This document shows positions 39,170-48,191 of a stretch of DNA of 64,000 nt, in pieces. The notes beneath the pieces were generated by a model. It was given only the letters and a program-made list of their open reading frames with translations. It searched no databases and was not told where the DNA came from. A program made the translations under genes and the position numbers. Each line of letters begins with the position of its first letter. Position 1 is the first letter of the stretch. This DNA comes from Martelella sp. HB161492 (GTDB taxonomy: Bacteria > Pseudomonadota > Alphaproteobacteria > Rhizobiales > Rhizobiaceae), in assembly GCF_013184775.1 (NCBI RefSeq), contig NZ_JAATVV010000001.1:1-64000 (forward strand), in the 5' to 3' direction.

Positions 39170-39596
39170 AGCAAGGGACCCGCGCTGATCAATAATGCAC
39201 ACGTCTTCGCATGTCTGGTCCGCCCGCTGCAATGTCCAAGCCTGCGACCGATGGTGAACACAGCGTCACCATCATCATCCGCACAGACGAGCCCGGTGCG
39301 ACGTCATGGCACAGTTTTCGGCAAAACAGGAACTGGCGTCACCGGCGGTGTCGCACCGGCAGGTCCGCAAGATGCCCGGATCGAACGCCAGGACGAAACG
39401 AATGCGTGCTATGGCACCTCGCCCGAACCGTCGGAGAAACGAAGTTTTCGCATCGCCTGAGAGGCATTTACCGCCTTATTGACAGCTATTTTCAAGCGTC
39501 GTCCACCGCAGCCATGTTTGCGCCATACATGAATTTCCTATATCCGCGTGTTTACGACCTCCTCCGAGGTCACGGTCCGATTCTGCGAAAGAACCC
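39170..39596. other. Intergenic stretch before asmA-like gene
   Basis: No gene was recognised over 427 bases. A frame at 39211-39600 codes for 129 residues of poor protein character and overlaps the next start. A TTGACA box occurs at 39478 and a 6-bp hairpin (gacctc, ctcc, gaggtc) at 39556-39571, just before the asmA-like gene. The stretch presumably holds divergent promoters. Confidence 0.4.
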
Positions 39597-41414
39597 ATGA
39601 CGACGAAGAACACGGCAGAGAAAAGCGAAAAGACGGGTCGGCTGGCCGCTCTGGCACGCCGGCGCGGCGTCAAGGGCGTCCTGATTGCCGTCGTGCTTGC
39701 TGTCGTGATGATCTATCACTTTGCGCCGGACATCCTGCCACAGGGCGTCATGAAGAAGCAGGTCGAAGCCGCCCTGAGCGACTGGGTCGGCGCCAAGGTG
39801 CGTGTCGGCGGCGATGCTGAGATTTCCTTCCTGCCGCGGCCCAAGGTAACCGTAACCAGCATTGCGGCAGCGCGTCCGGATGGCGCCGGTCCGCTCCTTT
39901 ACGGCAATGCCAAAAGCCTGACCGCGCATTTCGGCATCTTTTCGGCCCTGCGCGGCAAGACGGTGCTGTCCGATCTGACGATCGATGGCGGCGTTCTGGT
40001 TATCGAGGACACGCCGGCTTCTGCCGGAGCGCCGCAGGGCATGCTGGCAAAGATGTTCGCCACGCCCATGCCATCCGGCGCGGGCAACGCTCCCGGCTCT
40101 GTCAAATTCATCGATTCCAAGCTTGCTCTGGATCGTCACGGCACCACAGAAGTCGTCAACGGCATCAACGGCGAGATCAAATGGGACCGCTTGTCAGGCC
40201 CGATCTCAGCGACGGGCAGTGCGCTGATCGACGGCGCCGCGACCAATTTCGAGTTCAAGGCCGACACGCCGTTCTCGCTTCTTCGTGGCGAAGACAGTTC
40301 GATGTCGCTCAAGGTGTTCGACAATCAGATCACGACCAGTTTCAGCGGCCATGCCACGCGGACCAAACCTTATTTTCTCGACGGAACCGTCTCCGTCAAA
40401 ACGAATAATGTGAAGCGACTCGAGGATCTGCTGCAGATACCGATGCCGATGCTGAAGAATGTCGACAACATGTCGGTATCCGGCACGCTCGGCCGCAGCG
40501 ACAATTCGCTGCGTTTCTCGCCGGTGACCGTCGTAATCGATGGCACCTCGGGGAACGGCATTCTGGACATCGCCCGCGACAGCGACAATGGCACCCTGCG
40601 CGGGATGGCGACGCTCGCCTTTGGCGACGTGAAGCTACCCAACATCCGCACCACCCTGCCGGGCTGGATTGATGATGTGACAGCCTTTGCCGGCCGCGGT
40701 GGGCGAAATACACCGGCCCTTCCGGCACTTGATCTGCGGCTTTCTGCCCCGAGCGTCGCGCTCGGTGACATCACGCTCAAGAATGTGGCGGCCAGCATTT
40801 TCCGCTCTACCACCCAGACCAGCTTTGATATCGCTGACAGCCAACTCGGCGAGGGCACACTCTCGGCCCATGTCGGCATTACCGCCGGCAAGCAGGGTGC
40901 CATTCAGTTCACGGCCGAGAATGTGGATTCCGCCACCTTCCTCCGTCAGCTTGGCATCAGCCTGCCGATCAGCGCGCCACATCTCAATCTCGACGCGGCA
41001 TTGCAGGCGGACGTCCCCTTTTCCGACCTTGATCGCAAGAAGATCAGCGGCGCGGTCAAATTTTCCGCGACAGACGGAAAGATCTCCGGGCTGGACCTGG
41101 CGGCGCTGTTCAAGCGCGCGGAAACGCAGCGCGCCTTTTCGCTCGGCTTCGACAGCAGCCTGAGCCTTCCCTTCAGCAAGCTTTCGGGAACGGCCAAGAT
41201 TGATGGTGTTATGGTTACGCTCTCAGGGATCAAACTGCAGTCGGATATCGGAGCCATCACGCTGGAGGGTACCCTCAACACCCTGAATGGTGCCTTTGAC
41301 ATTACGCTCAGCCGTGCTCCTGCCGATGACACCGACGCCGAACCGGTTGTCGTCCGGGTGAGCGGCAATGCAATCGCGGCCCTTGCCATCAGCCAGTCAC
41401 CGAAGCAACCCTGA
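39597..41414 (+). CDS. AsmA family protein
   Basis: Protein of 605 residues. A basic N-terminus and one membrane helix (about 26-46) are followed by a long beta-rich periplasmic region. The AsmA N-terminal pattern is visible in VRVGGDAEISFLPRPKVTVT and in the C-terminal FSKLSGTAKIDGVMVTLSGI. AsmA-like proteins form inter-membrane bridges that help phospholipid transport to the outer membrane. It is convergent with the RamB-like regulator across a repeat-derived hairpin. Confidence 0.85.
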   Translation: MTTKNTAEKSEKTGRLAALARRRGVKGVLIAVVLAVVMIYHFAPDILPQGVMKKQVEAALSDWVGAKVRVGGDAEISFLPRPKVTVTSIAAARPDGAGPLLYGNAKSLTAHFGIFSALRGKTVLSDLTIDGGVLVIEDTPASAGAPQGMLAKMFATPMPSGAGNAPGSVKFIDSKLALDRHGTTEVVNGINGEIKWDRLSGPISATGSALIDGAATNFEFKADTPFSLLRGEDSSMSLKVFDNQITTSFSGHATRTKPYFLDGTVSVKTNNVKRLEDLLQIPMPMLKNVDNMSVSGTLGRSDNSLRFSPVTVVIDGTSGNGILDIARDSDNGTLRGMATLAFGDVKLPNIRTTLPGWIDDVTAFAGRGGRNTPALPALDLRLSAPSVALGDITLKNVAASIFRSTTQTSFDIADSQLGEGTLSAHVGITAGKQGAIQFTAENVDSATFLRQLGISLPISAPHLNLDAALQADVPFSDLDRKKISGAVKFSATDGKISGLDLAALFKRAETQRAFSLGFDSSLSLPFSKLSGTAKIDGVMVTLSGIKLQSDIGAITLEGTLNTLNGAFDITLSRAPADDTDAEPVVVRVSGNAIAALAISQSPKQP

Positions 41415-41428
41415 CGTCCTCTGGACAG

Positions 41429-41463
41429 GCCCTGACGCATCCAAAAGGACGCGCGGCGCCCTA
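41429..41463 (-). repeat. RIME1-like repeat, partial copy C
   Basis: On the minus strand it reads TAGGGCGCCGCGCGTCC, TTTT, GGATGCGTCAGGGC, the first hairpin module of the repeat; the second module is missing. Its TAG is the stop codon of the RamB-like regulator, and it lies between convergent genes where it may act as terminator. Confidence 0.6.
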
Positions 41464-42876
41464 GAAGTCGAAGCGCGACAGACCGCCCGTCATATCATCG
41501 AGCGCCAGCGGCCGCGTGAGCGGCGGCTCCGCCCGAGCAAGACAGCCAGAACGCTCGCACAGGCGACAGGCCGGGCCGATTTCCGTCGCCCGCTCCCCGC
41601 CTGGCAGCGCCTCGGCATAAACCACATCATCAAGGCGTGCGGCAGAAAGACCGATGAGAATTGCGGTGCGGCGCACCGGCTCGGCGAAACCCGCCTGCGG
41701 CCCGTCCAGCGTTCGCGACAAGGTCAGGTAAGCCGTTCCGTCTGCCATGACCGTGCGGGCAACATCGATCCTGCCAGGTGACGAGAAAGCGTCGTGAACG
41801 CCGAGCTTGGGACATTCGCCGCCGAATTTTTCCTGCGGAAAGCCCTTCGCGCCCAGCCGGCGCAGCACATGTCCGGCCTGATCGACCTCCATCAGAAAGA
41901 AAGGCAGTCCGGCATTTTCCGGCCGCTGCAGGCTGACAAGCCGCGTCGCGGCCTGTTCGAAGGAGACGGCAAAGCGGCTGCGCAGCAGATCGATGTCAAA
42001 ACGGACGCGGCGCGCGGCTTCGACAAAGGCACCATAGGGCATGAGCAGCGCCAGCGCTGCATAACGGGCAAGTTCGTAACGCAGCAGCCGGCGCTCCTCA
42101 TCACCTGAGGGTGAAAGCGACTGAATGGCGGCTTCAAGCGCAGCCGGCATGGCCAGGAACACAGCCTCGATGGCGAGTTCGCGCATCTGATCGGCTGGCG
42201 GCAGACGTCCGGAAATGAACAGCCGCATGGTGTGACGATCAAAGCGCCGGCTGTGGCCGCTCATCACATCAGCAGGCAGGAGCCTGACAGCAATGCCATG
42301 CGTTTGCCGCAACCAGGCCTTCAGCGCCGCGGCGATATCATCGCCCGGCCCAAGCGCCTGATGCAGAGCCTCGGCCTCCCGGTCAAGAGCATCGAAGAAG
42401 AAGGGGCGGCGCGCCAGCGTTTCGCGAACGGCGTCATAGGGCAACCGCGCTGCCGCCAGCTGTGTCTCATGTCCCTCCCGGGCCAGAAGCGCCGCAAGAT
42501 CCGAGAGCCGCTCAGCCTGTTCGCGATAAGCACGATAGAGCTTGACAATGCCCACCGCCGCATTGGGGGCTGCCTCCGCCACTTCCAGCAGCTCCTGGTC
42601 TCCCGGCAGTTCCCCGACCAGCAGCGGATCGGAGAAGACGGCCTTCAGCTCCGCCATGGCGCCGCCGCTCTCACCCTTGAGTGCGGTGATATCAACATCA
42701 TAGACAGCCGCAAGCTTCATCAGCAGCTGCACCGTCAGGGGGCGCTGGTTGCGCTCGATGAGATTGAGATAGGACGGCGAAATCGCCAGCGCTTCCGCCA
42801 TCGCCGTCTGTGTCAGTTCGAGACTGTTGCGAACCCGCCGTAAACGCGGCCCGGCAAAGATCTTGTTTTCAGCCAC
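41461..42876 (-). CDS. RamB/ScfR-type XRE regulator with DUF2083 domain
   Basis: Protein of 471 residues from a GTG at 42876 with GGAGG upstream. The XRE helix-turn-helix (about 9-65) includes TQTAMAEALAISPSYLNLIE; a central IrrE-like region and the C-terminal DUF2083 domain follow, with the family Cys motif CRLCERSGC near 445 and CPKLGVH. Corynebacterium RamB, of the same type, represses aceA and aceB. The position divergent from aceA makes control of the glyoxylate bypass very likely. A longer frame to 44292 only reads the complement of aceA. Confidence 0.85.
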   Translation of the reverse strand: MAENKIFAGPRLRRVRNSLELTQTAMAEALAISPSYLNLIERNQRPLTVQLLMKLAAVYDVDITALKGESGGAMAELKAVFSDPLLVGELPGDQELLEVAEAAPNAAVGIVKLYRAYREQAERLSDLAALLAREGHETQLAAARLPYDAVRETLARRPFFFDALDREAEALHQALGPGDDIAAALKAWLRQTHGIAVRLLPADVMSGHSRRFDRHTMRLFISGRLPPADQMRELAIEAVFLAMPAALEAAIQSLSPSGDEERRLLRYELARYAALALLMPYGAFVEAARRVRFDIDLLRSRFAVSFEQAATRLVSLQRPENAGLPFFLMEVDQAGHVLRRLGAKGFPQEKFGGECPKLGVHDAFSSPGRIDVARTVMADGTAYLTLSRTLDGPQAGFAEPVRRTAILIGLSAARLDDVVYAEALPGGERATEIGPACRLCERSGCLARAEPPLTRPLALDDMTGGLSRFDF

Positions 42877-42920
42877 CCTGCACCTCCCAGTCACAGAATG
42901 AGACAAAACATGTTTCGGAG

Positions 42921-43041
42921 AATATTTACATATTTTACAAATTAACAAAACACAATTGCAAAGCCTGTGACAACATAACCCGTTTTGTCGCACCGATATT
43001 CGCGTTTCTCTCGCTGTAGCCAGCCTCATACTGTAAATATT
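42921..43041. promoter_or_regulatory. Mirror-image motifs in the regulator/aceA gap
   Basis: AATATTTAC at 42921-42929 and its exact reverse complement GTAAATATT at 43033-43041 face each other across the divergent promoter region. Between them lies CAATTGCAAAG (42953-42963), which resembles the RamB-binding core TTTGCAAA. These are candidate operators for the divergent regulator. Confidence 0.4.
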
Positions 43042-43125
43042 GTCACACCGAAAACTGACGATACGCAGTTTCAGGACCCGCCGGATACAGCAACCGGAGG
43101 GACGGATTTGAGGAGGAGAAACATC

Positions 43126-44415
43126 ATGACCGATTTTTACAAACTTGTTGAAACAGCCCCTGCCGGTCGCTTTGACGGCATCGCCCGCCCCTATGGAATG
43201 GACGATGTCCGACGGCTGCGCGGCTCGGTTCCGATCCGCTACACGCTGGCCGAACAGGGTGCCAACCGGCTCTGGCAGCTCATCCATTCGGAAGACTTCG
43301 TCAACGCACTCGGCGCACTTTCGGGCAATCAGGCCATGCAGATGGTCCGGGCCGGACTGAAAGCGATCTATCTCTCTGGCTGGCAGGTTGCCGCCGATGC
43401 CAATACCGCTTCCGCCATGTATCCTGACCAGTCGCTCTACCCGGCCAATGCCGGCCCGGAACTGGCCCGGCGGATCAACAAGACGCTGCAGCGTGCCGAC
43501 CAGATCGAGACATCGGAAGGCGGCGGCCTTTCGGTCGACACATGGTTCGCGCCGATCGTTGCCGATGCGGAAGCAGGCTTCGGCGGCCCGCTCAACGCCT
43601 TCGAGATCATGAAGGCCTATATCGAGGCGGGGGCTGCCGGGGTCCACTTCGAGGACCAGCTGGCCTCCGAGAAGAAATGCGGCCACCTCGGCGGCAAGGT
43701 GCTGATCCCGACGGCGGCCCATATCCGCAACCTGACGGCAGCCCGGCTTGCAGCCGACGTCATGGGCGTTCCAACCCTTGTCATCGCCCGCACTGATGCC
43801 GAGGCCGCCAAGCTCCTGACTTCCGACATTGATGAACGCGACCGGCCATTCGTCGATTACGACAAGGCGCGCACGCCGGAAGGTTTCTACCATGTGAAGA
43901 ATGGGCTCGAGGCCTGTATCGCCCGCGCCGTTTCCTATGCGCCCTATTGCGATCTGATCTGGTGTGAGACGTCGAAGCCGGATCTGGACCAGGCACGCAA
44001 ATTTGCCGAAGGGGTCCACAAGGTCCATCCGGGCAAGCGTCTCGCCTATAATTGCTCGCCCTCGTTCAACTGGAAGAAAAATCTGGATGATGCGACCATT
44101 GCCAGGTTCCAGCGTGAACTGGGGGCCATGGGCTACAAGTTCCAGTTCATCACCCTTGCCGGTTTCCATCAGCTGAATTTCGGCATGTATGAGCTGGCCC
44201 GCGGCTACAAGGAGCGGCAGATGGCCGCCTATTCGGAGCTGCAACAGGCCGAATTTGCCGCCGAAGCCAATGGCTATACCGCCACGAAACACCAGCGCGA
44301 GGTCGGCACCGGCTATTTCGACGCCGTTTCAATGGCAATCACCGGCGGCCTGTCATCCACGACCGCAATGCATGATTCCACCGAGGCTGCCCAGTTTCAG
44401 CCAGCAGCAGAGTAA
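43126..44415 (+). CDS. aceA: Isocitrate lyase
   Basis: Protein of 429 residues, the usual length for the short bacterial enzyme. The catalytic loop [13 protein letters not shown] with the active Cys lies near residue 185; [12 protein letters not shown] and [10 protein letters not shown] further on are also conserved. It splits isocitrate to glyoxylate and succinate for growth on acetate and fatty acids. The start at 43126 follows AGGAGGAG. No malate synthase is in the window. A small gene with an almost identical leader follows. Confidence 0.97.
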   Translation: MTDFYKLVETAPAGRFDGIARPYGMDDVRRLRGSVPIRYTLAEQGANRLWQLIHSEDFVNALGALSGNQAMQMVRAGLKAIYLSGWQVAADANTASAMYPDQSLYPANAGPELARRINKTLQRADQIETSEGGGLSVDTWFAPIVADAEAGFGGPLNAFEIMKAYIEAGAAGVHFEDQLASEKKCGHLGGKVLIPTAAHIRNLTAARLAADVMGVPTLVIARTDAEAAKLLTSDIDERDRPFVDYDKARTPEGFYHVKNGLEACIARAVSYAPYCDLIWCETSKPDLDQARKFAEGVHKVHPGKRLAYNCSPSFNWKKNLDDATIARFQRELGAMGYKFQFITLAGFHQLNFGMYELARGYKERQMAAYSELQQAEFAAEANGYTATKHQREVGTGYFDAVSMAITGGLSSTTAMHDSTEAAQFQPAAE

Positions 44416-44424
44416 ACCCGCAAA

Positions 44425-44443
44425 GCCCCGGCGGGAGCGGGGC
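44425..44443 (+). other. Intercistronic hairpin after aceA
   Basis: A 6-bp GC stem, gccccg with cggggc and a 7-base loop, 10 bases after the aceA stop. It has no T-run and may stabilise the aceA message or weaken readthrough into the small gene. Confidence 0.4.
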
Positions 44444-44474
44444 CGCGAAACATTATGGCAAGGAGGAGAAAGCC

Positions 44475-44738
44475 ATGAACCCGAAGATCAACGTCAAGGA
44501 AAGAACAGAAACCCAGGGCGCGGCGATGAGCGCCGAACGCCAAGCTGCAATCCGCATGATTGCCAATGATCTGCACCGCCTCAACCAGTCGGTCATGCGT
44601 GCGGTGGAGGCAGGCCTTTCGGTCGAACTCATCCGCTCGGCCCGCCATCATGGCGGCAAGGGCAACTGGGGCGACCTGATGGTACCGGTCATCTTTGCCG
44701 ACGACACGGCAGAACCGGACGACCTCGAGAAGATCTGA
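44475..44738 (+). CDS. Small conserved-looking protein downstream of aceA
   Basis: Protein of 87 residues, mostly helical (ERQAAIRMIANDLHRLNQSV) with a short HHGGKGNWGDLMVPVIFAD motif. It has no signal or membrane segment. It starts 59 bases after aceA behind AGGAGGAGAAAGCC, almost the same leader as aceA (AGGAGGAGAAACATC). Co-transcription with aceA suggests a link with the glyoxylate bypass, but the protein is not recognised. Confidence 0.65.
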   Translation: MNPKINVKERTETQGAAMSAERQAAIRMIANDLHRLNQSVMRAVEAGLSVELIRSARHHGGKGNWGDLMVPVIFADDTAEPDDLEKI

Positions 44739-44755
44739 TCCGCCACCCCTGCCTT

Positions 44756-44789
44756 CAGACCCGGCCACCACCAAGGGCGGCCGGGTCTG
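44756..44789 (+). terminator. Hairpin ending the aceA operon
   Basis: A perfect 11-bp stem, cagacccggcc with ggccgggtctg, around a 12-base loop, 17 bases after the small gene. It has no T-run. Confidence 0.5.
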
Positions 44790-44877
44790 CAGCAACCTGA
44801 CACTATTCAACCGTATTAAAGCAGCGTGATCGGCGCTATACTTGATCTTCATTTGCTGTTGTCAGGAGAGGGGAAAC

Positions 44878-45288
44878 ATGAGCGACACCGCACCGTCAGG
44901 CCGTGCCCACCGCGTGGTGGGATTTCAGGAGGCCTTCAAACTTGCATTTTCAAACTATGCCAATTTTCGCGACCGGTCGTCGCGCGGCGCGTTCTGGTAC
45001 TGGGTGCTGGCAAGCTGGATTGTCAGTGTTGTCCTTTCCGTGATCGATTACGTCCTGTTCGGCGGCGCCGACAATGTCGGCATTCTGGAGGGCATCTGGG
45101 GCCTTGCCACCCTGTTCCCCGCTATCGCCATCGGCGCCCGCCGCCTGCATGACATCAACCGCACCGGCTGGTGGCAGCTTCTGTCGATATCGATCATTGG
45201 CGTGGTGGTGCTGATCTACTGGTGGTGCCAGCCGGGAGAGGCCGAGACCAACCGCTTCGGCCCCGACCGGGAAGCCGGACGCGGCTGA
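44878..45288 (+). CDS. DUF805 family membrane protein
   Basis: Protein of 136 residues. After an N-terminal cytosolic segment come three to four membrane helices with the DUF805 signatures RSSRGAFWYW (about 33-42) and ARRLHDINRTGWW (about 86-98). The tail is charged and polar. The start at 44878 has AGGAGAGGGG upstream. The function of DUF805 proteins is unknown. Confidence 0.85.
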   Translation: MSDTAPSGRAHRVVGFQEAFKLAFSNYANFRDRSSRGAFWYWVLASWIVSVVLSVIDYVLFGGADNVGILEGIWGLATLFPAIAIGARRLHDINRTGWWQLLSISIIGVVVLIYWWCQPGEAETNRFGPDREAGRG

Positions 45289-45294
45289 GGCGGT

Positions 45295-46497
45295 CTATGG
45301 CGCGGAACTGCCAGACGCACCAAGTGCCGTTCCGGCAGCAAAGCCCGAGGCCCAGGCCCACTGGAAATTATAACCGCCGAGCCAGCCGGTAACATCGACA
45401 CATTCGCCGATGAAATAGAGTCCCGGCACCGTCTTCGCCTCCATGGTCTGGGAGGAAAGGCCACGCGTATCAACGCCGCCAAGGGTGACCTCGGCGGTAC
45501 GATAGCCTTCCGTTCCGGCGGGCTTGATCCGCCAGTCCTGAACGGCGGTCGCAAGTCCGCGCAGGGCTTTGTCCGGCAGATCGGCGAGCGCACCGGAAAT
45601 CGCCGCTCTTTCGGCAAAGAACTGCGCCAGCCGCTTCGGCAGATGCACGGCAAGCGCCGTTACCGGGGTCTGGCGGCCATTGTCGCGCTTGGCTGCGATC
45701 AACGCGCCTGCCAGATCGATATCCGGCAGGATGCGGATCACGATTTCCGCACCGGGCTGCCAAAAGGATGAGATCTGCAGGACGGCTGGTCCGGAAAGAC
45801 CACGATGGGTGAAAAGCAGTGCCTCGCGGAAGCGTGTCTTGCCGCAGCAAAGCTCGGCTTGAACGCTGATACCGGCGAGCGGGGCAAGAAGCGCCTGCAG
45901 CCCCGGCTCCAGTGTGAACGGCACCAGACCGGCCCGCGTTTCGACGAGGGAAAGACCAAACTGCTCGGCGACCTGATAGGAAAGCCCGGTCGCCCCCATT
46001 TTCGGGATCGACTTGCCGCCAGAGGCCATGACGAGAGCATCCGCGACGATCTCGCCTGCCCCCGCCATGAAGCGAAACCGGCCATCCTCATGCGCCAGCG
46101 CCCCCACCCCGGTCGCAAGCCTGAGATCGACCCTGGCACGACGACATTCGCCTGTCAGCATATCGACGATTTCCTTCGCCGAACCATCGCAGAACAGCTG
46201 GCCAAGCGTCTTTTCGTGATAGGCAATGCCGTGGCGTTCGACCATGGCGATGAAGTCGGCCGGCTGGTAGCGTGACAAAGCCGACTTGGCGAAATGCGGG
46301 TTCTCGGACAGATAGTTTTTGGGTCCGGCATGAATATTGGTAAAGTTGCAGCGCCCGCCGCCGGAAATGCGGATTTTCTCCCCCGGCGCGCGCGCATGGT
46401 CGATCAGCACGACGCGCCGGCCCGCCTTGCCCGCCGTTAGGGCGCACATCAGGCCCGCAGCGCCTGCGCCAATGATCGCGACATCGAAATGTTCCAT
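45295..46497 (-). CDS. BaiN/HI0933-like FAD-dependent oxidoreductase
   Basis: Protein of 400 residues. The dinucleotide motif IIGAGAAGLMCA (7-18), the family stretch GEKIRISGGGRCNFTN (about 39-54) and the C-terminal GLYFIGECVDVTGWLGGYNFQ mark the HI0933/YhiN family. The reaction is not established for most members. The start MEHFDVAIIG was chosen over a longer frame to 46572 because the FAD motif begins there. It is convergent with DUF805. Confidence 0.85.
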   Translation of the reverse strand: MEHFDVAIIGAGAAGLMCALTAGKAGRRVVLIDHARAPGEKIRISGGGRCNFTNIHAGPKNYLSENPHFAKSALSRYQPADFIAMVERHGIAYHEKTLGQLFCDGSAKEIVDMLTGECRRARVDLRLATGVGALAHEDGRFRFMAGAGEIVADALVMASGGKSIPKMGATGLSYQVAEQFGLSLVETRAGLVPFTLEPGLQALLAPLAGISVQAELCCGKTRFREALLFTHRGLSGPAVLQISSFWQPGAEIVIRILPDIDLAGALIAAKRDNGRQTPVTALAVHLPKRLAQFFAERAAISGALADLPDKALRGLATAVQDWRIKPAGTEGYRTAEVTLGGVDTRGLSSQTMEAKTVPGLYFIGECVDVTGWLGGYNFQWAWASGFAAGTALGASGSSAP

Positions 46498-46627
46498 GGC
46501 CTGCCCCGCCTTATTTACGCTATCGGGCTTGTCCGTCGGGACGCAAAGAAAGTCAACGTTTCCCCTCGCCAAGTCGCGAAGCGCCGCTATGATAGATTAA
46601 GATAGCAAACCGCGACCGGCGAGAATC

Positions 46628-48064
46628 ATGCCCAGCAAAAAAATGACACTGAAAACAGCAGGCAAAATCAGCAAATCAGCGGCCACGCCGCCCTTCATCA
46701 GAAATCTCCGCGGGGTTGAGAGCTTCAAGGATGCCGCCAAATGGCTCGGCTATCGCGGCATCGAGGACATCGAATGCATCACCCCCGATCTCGCCGGCGT
46801 TCCGCGCGGCAAGATGATGCCGACCTCGAAATTCACCTCCAACACCTCGCTCGCTTTGCCCTCGGCTCTTTACCGCCATACGATCTCCGGCGATTACCCG
46901 GACGAAAGCGGCAATTTCCGCTATGAGCCACGCGACAGTGACCTGAAACTGGTGCCCGACCTTTCAACACTGTCCGCTGTACCGTGGGAGAGCGATCCGA
47001 CCGCCCAGGTGATCTGCGATGTCGTTGGCGCCGATGGCCGCGAAGTGGCCTACACGCCCCGCAGCGTGCTGAAGCGGGTGATTGACCTTTATGCCGAGCG
47101 CGGCTGGAAAGCGGTGGTTGCGCCAGAAATCGAGTTTTACCTCGTTGCCCGCAACGACGATCCGGACCTGCCGCTTGCCCCGCCGATCGGACGCTCCGGG
47201 CGGCCGATCCTTGCCGGGCAGGCCTATTCGATCGCCGGCATCAACGAATTCGATGAACTGATTGATGATATCTACCACTTCTGCGAAGGCCAGGGGCTTG
47301 AGATCGACACGCTGATCCATGAAGAAGGCCCGGCGCAGCTGGAAATCAACCTGCGCCACGGCGATCCGCTGCAGCTCGCCGATCAGGTCTTCTTCTTCAA
47401 GCGCACGATCCGCGAGGCGGCGCTGAAACACGAGACCTTCGCCACCTTCATGGCAAAGCCGATGCAGGGCCAGCCCGGCTCCGCCATGCATATTCACCAA
47501 TCGGTCGTCGACATCGAGACCGGCCAGAACATCTTCACCCTGGACAATGGCGATCCATCGCCGGAATTCTTCCATTTCATCGGCGGCATGCAGAAATATG
47601 TGCCCTCGGCGCTGGTGATGATGGCACCCTATGTGAATTCCTACCGCCGCCTGACACCCGACATGGCCTGCCCGGTCAACACCGCCTGGGGCTATGACAA
47701 CCGCACCACAGCCTTCCGCATTCCGGTCTCGGAACCCTCGGCCCGGCGGATCGAAAACCGCCTGCCAAGTTCGGACGCCAATCCCTATCTGGCGCTGGCC
47801 GCTTCGCTTGCCTGCGGTCTGCTCGGCATCATGAACGCGGTCGACCCCTCGGCCCCTTCGGCCGATACGGCGAATGAGGGCGCGATCGATCTGCCGCGCG
47901 GTCTGCTGGAGGCCGTGGCGCTGATGGAAGACGAGCCGGCGCTGGCCTCGATCCTGTCACAGGAATTCATCGATCTTTATGCCGGCATCAAGCGCGGTGA
48001 GTTCGAGACCTTCATGCAGGTCATCAGCCCCTGGGAGCGCGAATTTCTGCTGCAAAGTGTTTGA
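46628..48064 (+). CDS. Glutamine synthetase family protein, probable gamma-glutamylputrescine synthetase
   Basis: Protein of 478 residues with the glutamine synthetase fold: APEIEFYL near 166, metal ligands in GPAQLEINL and the MHIHQSV motif near 285, and PSARRIENRLPSSDANPYLA near 375. It lacks the adenylylation Tyr site of GlnA, and the neighbour is a PuuB-like oxidase, so gamma-glutamylputrescine synthesis (PuuA) or glutamylation of another amine is more likely than ammonia assimilation. An ATG at 46643 is an alternative start. Confidence 0.82.
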   Translation: MPSKKMTLKTAGKISKSAATPPFIRNLRGVESFKDAAKWLGYRGIEDIECITPDLAGVPRGKMMPTSKFTSNTSLALPSALYRHTISGDYPDESGNFRYEPRDSDLKLVPDLSTLSAVPWESDPTAQVICDVVGADGREVAYTPRSVLKRVIDLYAERGWKAVVAPEIEFYLVARNDDPDLPLAPPIGRSGRPILAGQAYSIAGINEFDELIDDIYHFCEGQGLEIDTLIHEEGPAQLEINLRHGDPLQLADQVFFFKRTIREAALKHETFATFMAKPMQGQPGSAMHIHQSVVDIETGQNIFTLDNGDPSPEFFHFIGGMQKYVPSALVMMAPYVNSYRRLTPDMACPVNTAWGYDNRTTAFRIPVSEPSARRIENRLPSSDANPYLALAASLACGLLGIMNAVDPSAPSADTANEGAIDLPRGLLEAVALMEDEPALASILSQEFIDLYAGIKRGEFETFMQVISPWEREFLLQSV

Positions 48065-48191
48065 ACCGGTTGTATTCTGGCGCAACACTTGCGTTTGGTT
48101 AGAAATGGCGACATGTCTGGGGTGAGGCCGGATGTTGTGAAAGGACCGCTCCCCGGACAGGGGACGGCCGGATGTGTGGAGTAACCGAGCG

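Noticed and set aside
39211-39600. Frame of 129 codons before the AsmA-like gene
   Set aside because: Poor composition, overlaps the AsmA start and has no convincing ribosome site. Its C-terminal third looks slightly protein-like, so it is only weakly rejected.
42877-44292. Upstream extension of the RamB-like gene to 943 codons
   Set aside because: The added part is the exact complement of aceA. The real start is the GTG at 42876 with a GGAGG site.
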